Of a stretch of 49,807 nt of DNA, positions 8,206-16,339 are shown one piece after another; the first letter of the stretch is position 1, and every line of letters begins with the position of its first letter. The translations under genes were made by a program, and so were the position numbers. The DNA is from Actinobacteria bacterium OV450 (lineage in GTDB: Bacteria; Actinomycetota; Actinomycetes; Streptomycetales; Streptomycetaceae): assembly GCA_001298555.1 (NCBI GenBank), contig LJCW01000329.1, positions 1 through 49,807 on the forward strand, in the 5' to 3' direction. Below the pieces are notes generated by a model that saw only the letters and a program-made list of their open reading frames with translations, made no database searches and was not told the origin of the DNA.

Positions 8206-9057
8206 ATGAGCATCTGGTCTACCCAGCCCGACTCCCGGTTCGTCGAGGTGGACGGCCTGCGGATCCACTACAAGCGCGCAGGGGCACGGCCCGGCACTCG
8301 TGCTGCTGCACGGCAGTGCCTCATCCCTGCAGCACTTCGACCCCGTGACGGATCTGCTGTCGGATTCGTTCGATGTCGTCCGTCCCGACATGCCGGCGTT
8401 CGGGCTGACGGGCCCGCGCACGGACCGTGACTACCGCGTCCCGGTGTACGCCGCGACGGTGGCAGGCTTCCCGGAGGCGCTGGGCGTGCCGCGCTACGCG
8501 GTGGCCGGCAATTCCCTGGACGGCAACATCGCCTGGAACGTCGCGCTGGATCATCCGGAACGGCTGACGGCCTGGTGCTGGTCAGCCACCGGCTACCCGG
8601 AGAAGACGGTGCCCGCGGGGATGCGCCTGACCCGCAGCCCGTTGGTGCGGCCCCTGCTGAGGCGGGTGGTGCCGCGCGGGGCCATCGAGCGCAACCTGCG
8701 CGAGGCCGTCGGGCCGCATGCGCAGATCGTGGACGACGCCATGGTGGACCACGCCCATCGGCTCATGAGCCGCCCCGGTAACCGCTCGGCCCTCGTCGGC
8801 TTCTGCAACACCGACCAGCCGGACCGCAGTGCGCAGATCCCCCGCATCACGGTGCCCACGCCGGTGCTGCGCAGCGCGAGCATCGACGGCCAGCACTTCG
8901 CCCGCGACATCCCCGGCGCCCAGGAGCTCGTCCACCCTCACGGCGGACATCTGCTGCCGGAGGAGGAACCGCAGTGGGTCGCGGAGGCGATCGCGACGTT
9001 CCTCGGCTCCTGCGCCGGCACCCCCGCGAACCGAAGGCAAGGAGGCCCGTGCCATGA
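8206..9057 (+). pseudogene. Alpha/beta hydrolase (MhpC-like), frameshifted
   Basis: The first gene of the operon. The N-terminus (SRFVEVDGLRIHYKRAG) and the rest (LVLLHGSASSLQHFDPVTDL onward) are in different frames. Dropping one G from the GGGG at 8281-8284 gives the standard RAGHGPALVLLHGSA. Later features are the elbow VAGNSLDGNIAW, a probable acid region (TPVLRSASIDGQ) and the His in HPHGGHLLPEEEP. In the elbow, GNSLDG replaces the usual GNSLGG, so the last Gly of GxSxG is Asp. The shifted frame runs on past 9057 into the next gene, whereas the original frame has a TGA at 9055-9057 overlapping the next ATG. A second indel near 9010-9050 is therefore likely. In this cluster it could hydrolyse an ester, lactone or C-C bond. 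Confidence 0.7.
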
Positions 9058-9959
9058 AGTACTTCGTCGCCCCGGGCGAGGGTCGCGAGCCCACCGCGGA
9101 CTCGCGCAACGCGCTGCGCGGCAGTTTCATCGAGCTGTCCGACGGCGTCACCCGCTACGAGCTGACGGGGCCCGAGGACGGGGACGTGGTCCCGATGGCG
9201 GGCGGTCTGACCATCCCGCTGTTCTACTGGGACGGCCTCGTCAGCGAGCTGCACGCCCGCGGGCTGCGCACTCTGACCTGCAGCGCCTACGGCCGCGGCT
9301 ACTCCGACCGGATACGGGCGCGATACGACGAGACGCTGTTCACGCGGCAGCTGGCCGAGCTGACGGACCGGCTCGGCCTGACGGCGCGGCCCCTGCACCT
9401 GGTGGGCACCTCCGTGGGGGCGCTGGTCAGCATGACGTACGCCGCCCGGTACCGCTCGTCGGTGTCCCCTCTCACCATCGTCGGCCCCGCCGGTCTCGCG
9501 AAACCGCGGTCGGCCTCCCCCGACCGGCTACTGCGCAGCGATCTGCTGGCCGGGGTGGTCGCCCGCCGTCGTGGCCTCCGGCTGCTCCAGGGGCACCTCG
9601 CGCATCACGTCCGCGACCCCCAGCTCGGCGCGGAGCTGACCGAGATGGTCCTCGACACCCTCCGCTTCGAGGGCTCGCTGTACGCGGTCTTCGACACCCT
9701 GCAGCGCCCGCCCGTCACCGGCCGTGACGACCTCTACCGGCGGACGATGGCGCTGGGTATTCCGGCGCTGCCGCTGGGGGGCGACGAGGACCCCGTCACG
9801 TCGCCGGCGCACTTCGACACAGCGTGCGCCCTGCTGAAGCCTCATAGACATCACGTAGTCACTCAATGCGGGCATATGGCCCCGTTCGAACGGCATCACG
9901 ACGTCGCCGATCAGCTCGTCCCGTTCGTGTCCGCACGCACCGAAAGGCTCGACCCATGA
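9054..9959 (+). CDS. Alpha/beta hydrolase
   Basis: A 301-residue alpha/beta hydrolase, second in the operon. The ATG at 9054 follows an AAGGAGG-like site and overlaps the presumed stop of the first hydrolase (ATGA). The nucleophile elbow is LVGTSVGALVSM (GxSxG), the acid is probably in PLGGDEDPVTSP and the base in TQCGHMAPFERH. The fold-opening strand reads VPMAGGLTIPLFYWDGLVSE, lacking the usual HGxP His, although TIPLFYWDG fills the same place. Its own stop overlaps the ATG of the monooxygenase, so these are translationally coupled. The pairing with an FAD hydroxylase resembles aromatic or polyketide tailoring and degradation modules; the substrate is not readable. Confidence 0.85.
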   Translation: MKYFVAPGEGREPTADSRNALRGSFIELSDGVTRYELTGPEDGDVVPMAGGLTIPLFYWDGLVSELHARGLRTLTCSAYGRGYSDRIRARYDETLFTRQLAELTDRLGLTARPLHLVGTSVGALVSMTYAARYRSSVSPLTIVGPAGLAKPRSASPDRLLRSDLLAGVVARRRGLRLLQGHLAHHVRDPQLGAELTEMVLDTLRFEGSLYAVFDTLQRPPVTGRDDLYRRTMALGIPALPLGGDEDPVTSPAHFDTACALLKPHRHHVVTQCGHMAPFERHHDVADQLVPFVSARTERLDP

Positions 9960-11548
9960 ATAACCCGCAGGCCATCGATGTACTGATCATCGGTGCCGGC
10001 CCCTCGGGCTCCGCCTTGGCGATCGACCTCGTGCGCCGCGGACTCGACGTCCGGATCGTCGACAGGTCCCCCCACGCTTTCGACGGCTCGCGCGCCAAGG
10101 GCATCCAGCCCCGCAGCCTCGAAGTCCTCGAAGACCTCGGCGCTCTCGACGACGTGCTGGCCGGCGGCGACGTCTATCCCAAGCTCGGGTTCCATGCCGG
10201 ACCCATCAGCGTGCCGTGGAAGATGTTCCCCCACCGAGAGGCGACCCCGGACATCCCGTACCCGAACACCTGGCTGATCCCGCAGTTCCGCACGGACCGC
10301 GCCCTGCACGCCCGGCTCAGTGAGCTCGGCCGCGAGGTCGAGTTCGGCAAGGAACTAACCGAGCTGACGCAGGACGAGGACACGGTGCTCGCCAAGGTGG
10401 TGGGCGCGAACGGGGTCGAGGAGATCGTCGCCCGCTATGCCGTGGGGGCCGACGGCGGCTCCAGTGCGGTGCGCAAGCAGCTCGACATCTCTTTCGTGGG
10501 GACGACGGACGAGTCCGACCGCGTGCTGATCGTGGATGCCTCCGTCAGCGGCCTGGCCCGCAACCGGTGGCACATGTGGCCCGGCCTCGGCGGCAAGCTC
10601 ATCGCCGCCTGCCCGCTCCCCGACAGCGACGTGTTCCAGTGGATGATCCGGCTCACGCCCGACGAGAAGCCGCCCCACGAGATCGGCGCCATCACCGACC
10701 GGATCCACTCCCACACCCGCAATCGGCACATCCAGCTGCACGAGATCCACTGGAAGTCCGTGTTCCGCCCCAACATCCGTCTTGCGAAGCACTACGGCCG
10801 CGGACGGGTCTTCCTCGTCGGCGACGCCGCGCACGTCCACACCCCGGCCGGTGCCCAGGGCTTGAACACCGGTATGCAGGACGGCTACAACCTCGGCTGG
10901 AAGCTCGGCCAGGTCCTCGCCGGAGCCGACCCGGCCCTGCTGGGCACCTACGAGGCCGAACGGCAGCCGATCGCCGCCGGGGTCCTGGGACTGTCCACCG
11001 AGAAATGGGGCGGCATCGCCAAGCTCGACCCCTCCAGCATGAAGCGCGGCAAGGACGAGCAGCAGCTCTCCCTGACCTACTACGGCGGCCCGCTCGCCCC
11101 CGGCGACGGCAGCGACACCAGCACGCTGCGCGTGGGCGACCGCGCCCCGGACGCCCGACTGCTCGGCGCCGACGGCGCCGAGACCCGCCTTTTCAACCTC
11201 TTCCAGGGACCGCACTTCACCGCCATCGCCTACGGCCCCGCCGCCGCCCGGGACCTCGAACTCCTCGACTGGCCCACGACGGGCGCCCCCCTGAAGCGGA
11301 TGACCGTCGCACCGGCAGCGGGCGGCGGCCACGCTTTCACCGACTCCGAGAACACGCTGCGCAGTGCCTACGGCCTGACCGACGACGCGCTGCTGCTGAT
11401 CCGTCCCGACGGCTACATCGGCCACATCGCCACCCGGGACTGCCTCACCACCACACAAGCCGCCGTGCGGGCAATGACGCCGCAGACAAAGAGCCGCACC
11501 ATGTCCCAGCCGAGCCACACCCACCCCGGTCCGCGGGCCACCGAATGA
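9956..11548 (+). CDS. FAD-dependent aromatic-type monooxygenase (class A flavoprotein hydroxylase)
   Basis: A 530-residue flavin hydroxylase of the PHBH/MhpA/RdmE type, which uses NAD(P)H and O2 to hydroxylate a substrate. The Rossmann GxGxxG is at residues 13-18 (GAGPSG). The DG motif is in VGADGGSSAVR, and the second FAD motif is GRVFLVGDAAHVHTPAGAQG, followed by LNTGMQDGYNLGWKL. The C-terminal 130 residues form the thioredoxin-like extension typical of longer members (RVGDRAPDARLLGADG onward). Start and stop both overlap neighbours by ATGA. With a terpene synthase divergently placed, it could oxidise a terpenoid, but class A enzymes more often act on phenols, so it may belong to a separate catabolic or tailoring function. 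Confidence 0.9.
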   Translation: MNNPQAIDVLIIGAGPSGSALAIDLVRRGLDVRIVDRSPHAFDGSRAKGIQPRSLEVLEDLGALDDVLAGGDVYPKLGFHAGPISVPWKMFPHREATPDIPYPNTWLIPQFRTDRALHARLSELGREVEFGKELTELTQDEDTVLAKVVGANGVEEIVARYAVGADGGSSAVRKQLDISFVGTTDESDRVLIVDASVSGLARNRWHMWPGLGGKLIAACPLPDSDVFQWMIRLTPDEKPPHEIGAITDRIHSHTRNRHIQLHEIHWKSVFRPNIRLAKHYGRGRVFLVGDAAHVHTPAGAQGLNTGMQDGYNLGWKLGQVLAGADPALLGTYEAERQPIAAGVLGLSTEKWGGIAKLDPSSMKRGKDEQQLSLTYYGGPLAPGDGSDTSTLRVGDRAPDARLLGADGAETRLFNLFQGPHFTAIAYGPAAARDLELLDWPTTGAPLKRMTVAPAAGGGHAFTDSENTLRSAYGLTDDALLLIRPDGYIGHIATRDCLTTTQAAVRAMTPQTKSRTMSQPSHTHPGPRATE

Positions 11549-11848
11549 GCCGCATACTGCTGCGCGGGCGCAGGTCATCACGACGACGCCGCAGCGGCCG
11601 GACGCCGAGCACGGCGACACCCTCGCCGACTGCGAGACCATCCCAGCCGTCAACGACGTCATCGAGGCGCCCGACGCCGAGGTCATCATCGACTCCTCCG
11701 GCCGCGTCCTCACCGGCCGGCCCCCGCGCTGCAACGGCTTTTGCGCAACGCCCTGCAGCACCATCCCGAGCGCGATCTGCGGGGCGGAGCCGACGTCAAG
11801 GCCAGCGAGCAGCAGAGACCCCGCCGCCACCCTGGAGATACCTCGTGA
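11545..11848 (+). pseudogene. Amidohydrolase remnant, internally deleted
   Basis: The ATG at 11545 overlaps the monooxygenase stop (ATGA). MSRILLRG, followed after a one-base shift in the GGG at 11576-11578 by AQVITTTPQRPDAEHGD, TIPAVNDVIEAPDAEV and IDSSGRVLTG, is the beta-strand N-terminus of a metal-dependent amidohydrolase. The 'PGxIDxHxH' metal site that should follow is gone. The last approximately 40 codons, in another frame, end in a TGA (11846-11848) that overlaps the next GTG. So both operon junctions survive while about 350 codons are missing. The gene cannot be functional as seen. The C-terminal part alone is not recognisable. Confidence 0.55.
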
Positions 11849-12190
11849 CCCTCACCAACACCCTCGCCTGCGTCATCGCTCTGATCTTCGGGGCGAGCGG
11901 GCTGCTCAATACACTCGCATTGCCGAAGGCACGCGAGCTGGCCGCCGAGACCGGCTTCTCCGTCGCCGCCTACCGCCGCATCGGCGTGCTGCAACTGGCA
12001 GGAGTCGCCGGCGTGACGCTCGGCCCCGCCATGCCGCCGCTCGGCGGCTTCGCGGGGGGGCCGGGCTTCTCCTCCTGCTCGCCGGAGCTGCGGTCGTACA
12101 CTGCGCAAGGGCGACCCGGTTGCCGAACTCGCGCCCGCCGCCGTGTGCGCCGTGCTTGTCGCCTCATATCTCGCGGCCTTGTTCGCCTGA
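11845..12190 (+). pseudogene. DoxX-like membrane protein, frameshifted
   Basis: The GTG at 11845 begins a small four-helix membrane protein: VTLTNTLACVIALIFGASGL, then KARELAAETGFSVAAYRRIG, then VLQLAGVAGVTLG. It continues in the second frame with GAGLLLLLAGAAVVH and in the third with RKGDPVAELAPAAVCAVLVA up to the stop at 12190. The order and the 'H(L)R.GDP' motif are typical of the DoxX-like family in Streptomyces. One G missing from the seven-G run at 12054-12060 and one C missing near 12102 would restore a single frame of about 115 residues. It is the last gene of the operon and convergent with tetR. Confidence 0.65.
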
Positions 12191-12427
12191 AGCGCTGCGG
12201 ATCGAGTCCACGCCTCCACGGATGGGCAGCTCCGGCAGTGCGCCCATCAACCTCTGTGACGGACGATGCCGACGCCATCGCGATGGAAGGGTCTCGACTG
12301 TCACCACAGGGACTCTCCAGCCACCGCACAAGATCACGCGCTCAGCACCAGCAACTGTGGCGACGCTCCATGCCGATCGAGATGACTCCGTAGGCCGATG
12401 CCCTCAGATTCGCATCGTCCTGGCTGG

Positions 12428-13114
12428 TCAGGCGTCGTCGCGCAGGTGGGCGAGCCCGCTGAGAAGGAGTTCGAGTCCGAAGGAGAACTCGTCCTCGATC
12501 GGAACGGGCATCGACCCGGCGACGGTGACCGTTGCCGGGAACAAGGCCGGATCGACGCTCTGAAAGACGGCGGACAGTTGCGCGTCGTCGAGGTGCCCGC
12601 CGCCATGACCGTTGACCTGCATGGCGAATCCGAGGACGTAGCGGGCGAGGGTGGCAAAGGCGTGCGCGGCCAGTCGCGGCGGGAAGCCGCTGTTGAGCAG
12701 CGCCGCGAGACAGTGCTCCCGCAGCGCCATGGCGTTCGGACCCAGGGGTATCTCTTCGGCCATCAGGCGCGCCGCGTTCCGGTGCCGGGCCAGAGCCTCG
12801 AACATGGTGTGCGCGACCGTCCGCAGCGCTTGCTGCCAGCCCATCGCGAGGAGTTCGTCGCCCTCCAATTCCACAGCGCCGAACATGCGGTCCACGACAT
12901 GGGCGACCAGCGCTGTCCGGTTGTCGAAATGCCGGTACAGCGTCGCCGTGCCCGAGCCCAGGCGCTGGGCCAGCGTCCGCATGGACAGGGCGTCCGCCCC
13001 TTCATCGTCCACGATCTGCAGTGCGGTGGAGACGATGCGCTCCAGCGGCACGGGCGGACGCCCCGGGCGCCGAGCCGATGCCGGGGTCGCTCGCACAGGG
13101 CCAGCTGCTGCCAC
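12428..13114 (-). CDS. TetR family transcriptional regulator
   Basis: Start placed at the GTG at 13114, nine bases after AGGAGGTG; the frame is open much further upstream but without supporting signal. The 228-residue protein has an N-terminal TetR HTH (IVSTALQIVDDEGADALSM, RTLAQRLGSGTATLYRHFDN) and a helical ligand domain of the TetR_C type. It is convergent with the hydrolase/monooxygenase operon. The 17-bp motif at 13147-13163, just upstream of its start, also lies in the operon promoter at 8189-8205. It is therefore the probable repressor of itself, the operon and perhaps the terpene synthase. Confidence 0.88.
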   Translation of the reverse strand: MAAAGPVRATPASARRPGRPPVPLERIVSTALQIVDDEGADALSMRTLAQRLGSGTATLYRHFDNRTALVAHVVDRMFGAVELEGDELLAMGWQQALRTVAHTMFEALARHRNAARLMAEEIPLGPNAMALREHCLAALLNSGFPPRLAAHAFATLARYVLGFAMQVNGHGGGHLDDAQLSAVFQSVDPALFPATVTVAGSMPVPIEDEFSFGLELLLSGLAHLRDDA

Positions 13115-13146
13115 TGAAACGTCCACCTCCTCCCGGCACCATAACA

Positions 13147-13163
13147 GCAACACTGTATCCATT
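13147..13163 (-). promoter_or_regulatory. Predicted TetR operator upstream of tetR
   Basis: GCAACACTGTATCCATT here matches GCAACAGTGTATCCATT at 8189-8205 in 16 of 17 positions. The core ACAnTGT is palindromic. It sits 33-49 bases upstream of the tetR GTG, consistent with autoregulation. Confidence 0.6.
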
Positions 13164-13679
13164 TTGGAGGTCGCCGGTTGGACACCGGGTGGCGACACCC
13201 CCGTCGATCCGCCCATCGATGACCGCTCCTGCGGAGCTCGGCGGCGGGCGGGTAAACGCCAAGGGCTGGTGCTCCAATAGAGTCCGTCCAGCTTGCCCCC
13301 GCAGGCGAGCCCCCACAGCAGCCGGCGGCCCGGCACGAGCACCACGTCCGGGCGGGCCGCGGAAGCCTTCCACAAGGGCATCCAGGCACTCGCCCAGTGG
13401 CAAGAACGTCAAGGCGGCGGGATGATATCGGCCGGACCGCCGGACGGGGCGCTTTGGCCTCGTCCTCGCTCGTCCGCGCGGCCGGCCGGCGGCCACCCGC
13501 CCGCCTCCCACCCCGAGCCACACCGCCGCGCGAGCGCGCCGAATGCTGCATCGGGAGCCGAAAGAGCACCGGACCGTCGCGACTCTGGACGACATCGCGG
13601 CTACATCCTCAACGGCAAGCTGGCCACCGCACCGACATCATCCGGCTCCGCGACCTCACCAAGAGCGATCAGATACCGT
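13164..13679. other. Intergenic region, possible helicase-associated-domain debris
   Basis: No intact gene. A short plus-strand stretch at about 13357-13422 (AEAFHKGIQALAQWQERQGG) resembles one helicase-associated (HA) repeat, and 13570-13695 has further short coding-like pieces (DIIRLRDLTKSDQIPFSVV). These are too short and broken to assign. They are probably remains of a lost gene between tetR and the membrane protein. Confidence 0.35.
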
Positions 13680-14255
13680 TCAGTGTGGTTCGAAGATCAT
13701 GAGAGCGACGAACGCCACGACGACAACGGCAGGTACGACCACGAGGCCGACCACGGCGGGAGTCAGCCGGTCCCGGAACCGCTTCGGGGGCCGGACGCGT
13801 GCGCTTTGGTCCGTGCTCAGCTCCCACCAGTCGACGACCCGTCGGAACTGCTCGTCGAAATCGGGGGCCGGATGCATGCCGCTGCGATAGAGCCCGGGCA
13901 ACGAACGACGCCGGCCGCCCAACAGAAACATACGGACCGCATTCGACGACGAACCCTGGCCTTGGGTCTCGCGCACGTCAATCCACTGGATCTCGTGCCA
14001 GGGGTAGGTGCGGCCGTGTCCAAGGCCCCAACAGATGGTTATCCCGTCGTCCCCGACCCTGCTCCAGCTCCGGGACGACAGGAGGACAAGCGGGGCGATG
14101 AGGGCGATGCTCCCGCCCACCAGCCAACAAAACCCCACCCGGCCGAGCGTGACGAACGCCGCAAGCCCCTCGACGACCAGAAGGACGAGTGCCAGCCCCA
14201 GGGACGACTTTGCCGGGCGATTCCGGTTCGCCGAAGGGTAGTTCAGTTCGATCAT
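13680..14255 (-). CDS. Membrane protein with PH-like domain
   Basis: A 191-residue protein. Two N-terminal membrane helices (SLGLALVLLVVEGLAAFVTL and VGFCWLVGGSIALIAPLVLL) are followed by a short beta-rich domain with the look of a bacterial PH domain (GDDGITICWGLGHGRTYPWH, then IQWIDVRE). A third helix lies at the C-terminus (AVVGLVVVPAVVVVAFVALM). This architecture is common among Streptomyces proteins of unknown function. The domain assignment is by pattern only. It is monocistronic, with a promoter region of about 80 bases facing the HAD gene. Confidence 0.7.
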   Translation of the reverse strand: MIELNYPSANRNRPAKSSLGLALVLLVVEGLAAFVTLGRVGFCWLVGGSIALIAPLVLLSSRSWSRVGDDGITICWGLGHGRTYPWHEIQWIDVRETQGQGSSSNAVRMFLLGGRRRSLPGLYRSGMHPAPDFDEQFRRVVDWWELSTDQSARVRPPKRFRDRLTPAVVGLVVVPAVVVVAFVALMIFEPH

Positions 14256-14335
14256 GCCCGGACACTACGCCTCCGGTCGCGGCCGCGAAACGGCCGGGGC
14301 CTGAGCGTCGCGCATCAACGAGGGAGCGACGTTGG

Positions 14336-14960
14336 TCACGCGGCGCGCGGTGGCAGCCAGGTGTCGATGGCCGCTGTCAGCTGATGGAGTTTGATGAAGA
14401 GGTGCGCATTCATGCCGATGGCCTGTGCTGCGTGCACGTTCTCCTCGCGGTCATCGATGAACAGGAAGTCGGCCGGTTCGGCCCGCAGTGCGGCGACGCA
14501 GTGATGGAACGCCCCTGGGTCCGGCTTCGCCGCCTTGATCTTCCCGGAGAAGGCGACGTGGTCGAGGTTTCGCAGCCAGGGCTGCGCGGCGAGGAAGGCG
14601 TCCGCGTGCTCGGACGGGATGTTGGACAGCAGGGCGACCTCGGCGCGGTCCTGCAGGCTCTGCACGTAGGCGACGACGCTGTCGTCGACCCGGGACCAGC
14701 TGTCGATGTCGGCGCGGCGCAGTTTTTCGATCGTTTCGGTGTCGACGGGACGCGACAGCTGTCGTAGGACGGTGGTCCAGTACGCGGCTGCGGTCTGCTG
14801 GGCGGCGTCGTAGGGCGGGCGGGAGGTCCAGTAGGCGTCGGTGAAGGCGTCGGCGGGGTGCGCCGCAGAGGGTGGCCATCTGTTCCAGGGCGCCTGGGCG
14901 TTGGTGGCAGGCGATGACTCCGAAGAGGTCGAACAGCACGATGCGTCGTTCGGTGGACAT
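14336..14960 (-). pseudogene. HAD family hydrolase (subfamily IA), frameshifted
   Basis: The N-terminus MSTERRIVLFDLFGVIACHQ carries the catalytic DxFG-type motif I (FDLFGV). After TLCGAP the frame shifts within the GGGG near 14854-14857 (plus-strand view) into ADAFTDAYWTSRPPYDAAQQ. It then runs intact through motif II (VALLSNIPS), motif III Lys (GKIKAAKPDPGAFHHC) and motif IV (ADFLFIDDREENV) to the stop. All catalytic motifs are present, so restoring one base would give a complete enzyme of about 207 residues. Such proteins dephosphorylate small metabolites or dehalogenate; the substrate is unknown. Confidence 0.8.
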
Positions 14961-15042
14961 GGCGGTGGTGCCTCCTGATCGGGGCGGTTCGGAGGGGGGG
15001 CGGGCCTTGCGGGGCGGTGTCAGAGTCGCGCCGCGTCGGTGG

Positions 15043-16248
15043 TCAGCGGCTGTGGGACGCCGGCTCAGGCTCCGGCTCGGACGTGGCGCTGGAGCCGGTG
15101 CGCACGGCGCCGGCGGCCAGGGCGGTGGTCGCGCAGAGCAGGCTCAGGAGCAGGAAGGTGTGGTTCAGTGCGGTGAGGTGGGTCAGCCAGCCGATGACGG
15201 CGGGTCCGGCGAGCATGCCGATGTAGCCGAGCCCGGCGACCCGGGAGACGTTCGCGGCGGCCGCGGCGGGGTCGGCGTGGCCGGCCGCGCTGAACAGCTG
15301 GGGGATGCAGCCCGACAGGCCGAGGCCGAACAAGGCCCAACCCACGAACGCGATCCATGTCGACGGGGCGAACGCGGCGAGAGTGATCCCGACGGCGGCC
15401 ATGGCCGAGCCGTAGCGCAGGACCGCCATCGACCCGAACCGCGCGGCGATCCGGTCCGCGAGCAAGCGGCCGGTGGTCATCGCCGCAGCGAACGTGCCGT
15501 ATCCGAAGGCGGCGGTGCTTGCGGGAGCACCGAGGACGTCCTTGAGGTGGAGGGTGCTCCAGTCGTTGGCGGCTCCCTCGCACAACATCGTCGTCAACGC
15601 CAGCGCGGCCAAGATCCAGATCCGCCCGGCGGTCCCGCGCCGCCTGGTGGCCGGAGACAGCTCGGCAGGGGTGGCAACGACAGTGGCTGGCGCGCCGGGC
15701 AGCAGGCCGCGGGCCAGGGCCAGTGCCACCACGACGCCGAGCGCGGCCGTGGCGCCGAGCGTGACAGCCGGGCTCATGCCGGCGCCGAGGGCTCCCGCCG
15801 CGATGAGAGCGGCGATGACGCCGCCGACGGAGAAGGTGGCGTGGAAAGCCGACATGACGGGCCGGCCGTAAGCCTTCTCCACCTGTACGGCGTGGGTGTT
15901 CATGCTCACGTCCAGGCAGCCGTTGCAGAACCCGAAGACCAGCAGGGCCCCTGCCAGCATCCATGGATCCCGGGCCAGACCGGGCAGCAACAGGGTGGCG
16001 CTGGCCAGGACACCGGTGGCGGGGACCACAAGGCGCGGCCCGAGGCGGTCGGTCAGCGGGCCGGCCGCCTGCATCCCCGCGAAGGCCCCGAGCCCGAGCA
16101 GCACCAGCAGGCTTCCGAGGGTGGCATGACTGATGCCGACCCGTGTCTCGACGGCGGGGATATGTACCACCCAGGTGCCGATCAGGGTCCCTGCCAGGAC
16201 GAAGTAGATGAAGGTCGCCGCGCGGGCGGCTCGAAGCGAAGGGGTCAC
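15043..16248 (-). CDS. MFS transporter (YbjJ-like)
   Basis: About 400 residues with twelve hydrophobic segments, beginning TPSLRAARAATFIYFVLAG and including the MFS motif A region DRLGPRLVVPATG. The conserved FCNGCLDVSMNTHAVQVEKA segment is typical of the YbjJ-like group of exporters. I chose the GTG at 16248 rather than upstream ATGs (16269, 16350) because homologous sequence begins there and the upstream starts fall inside an operator palindrome. It is divergent from a DeoR family regulator, which probably represses it. The substrate may be a sugar or sugar-derived compound given the DeoR partner, but this is inference. Confidence 0.88.
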   Translation of the reverse strand: MTPSLRAARAATFIYFVLAGTLIGTWVVHIPAVETRVGISHATLGSLLVLLGLGAFAGMQAAGPLTDRLGPRLVVPATGVLASATLLLPGLARDPWMLAGALLVFGFCNGCLDVSMNTHAVQVEKAYGRPVMSAFHATFSVGGVIAALIAAGALGAGMSPAVTLGATAALGVVVALALARGLLPGAPATVVATPAELSPATRRRGTAGRIWILAALALTTMLCEGAANDWSTLHLKDVLGAPASTAAFGYGTFAAAMTTGRLLADRIAARFGSMAVLRYGSAMAAVGITLAAFAPSTWIAFVGWALFGLGLSGCIPQLFSAAGHADPAAAAANVSRVAGLGYIGMLAGPAVIGWLTHLTALNHTFLLLSLLCATTALAAGAVRTGSSATSEPEPEPASHSR

Positions 16249-16262
16249 AACCACCACCGTAA

Positions 16263-16281
16263 CGAACATCCATGGTGTTCG
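16263..16281. promoter_or_regulatory. Predicted DeoR operator 1
   Basis: CGAACA-N7-TGTTCG: perfect 6-bp inverted arms (16263-16268 and 16276-16281) in the divergent promoter region between the MFS gene and the DeoR gene. Confidence 0.6.
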
Positions 16282-16294
16282 AAAGATAGACTTC

Positions 16295-16313
16295 CGAACA
16301 TATTGAATGTTCA
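16295..16313. promoter_or_regulatory. Predicted DeoR operator 2
   Basis: CGAACA-N7-TGTTCA: same architecture as operator 1 with one arm mismatch. The centres of the two sites are 32 bp apart, close to three helical turns, so a bound regulator could sit on one face of the DNA. A further half-site TGTTCA follows near 16324. Confidence 0.58.
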
Positions 16314-16339
16314 TTGCAGGGTGGTGTTCAATCGGTGGC

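Noticed and set aside
8300..9727. 475-residue continuous plus-strand reading of the first cluster hydrolase into the second
   Set aside because: The second half is an out-of-frame Arg/Ala-rich shadow of the hydrolase at 9054. A lost base near 9010-9050 explains the missing stop better than a fusion.
10355..11830. 491-codon minus-strand open frame opposite the FAD monooxygenase
   Set aside because: Antisense shadow caused by GC-rich codon structure; the plus strand has a complete flavoprotein with all motifs.
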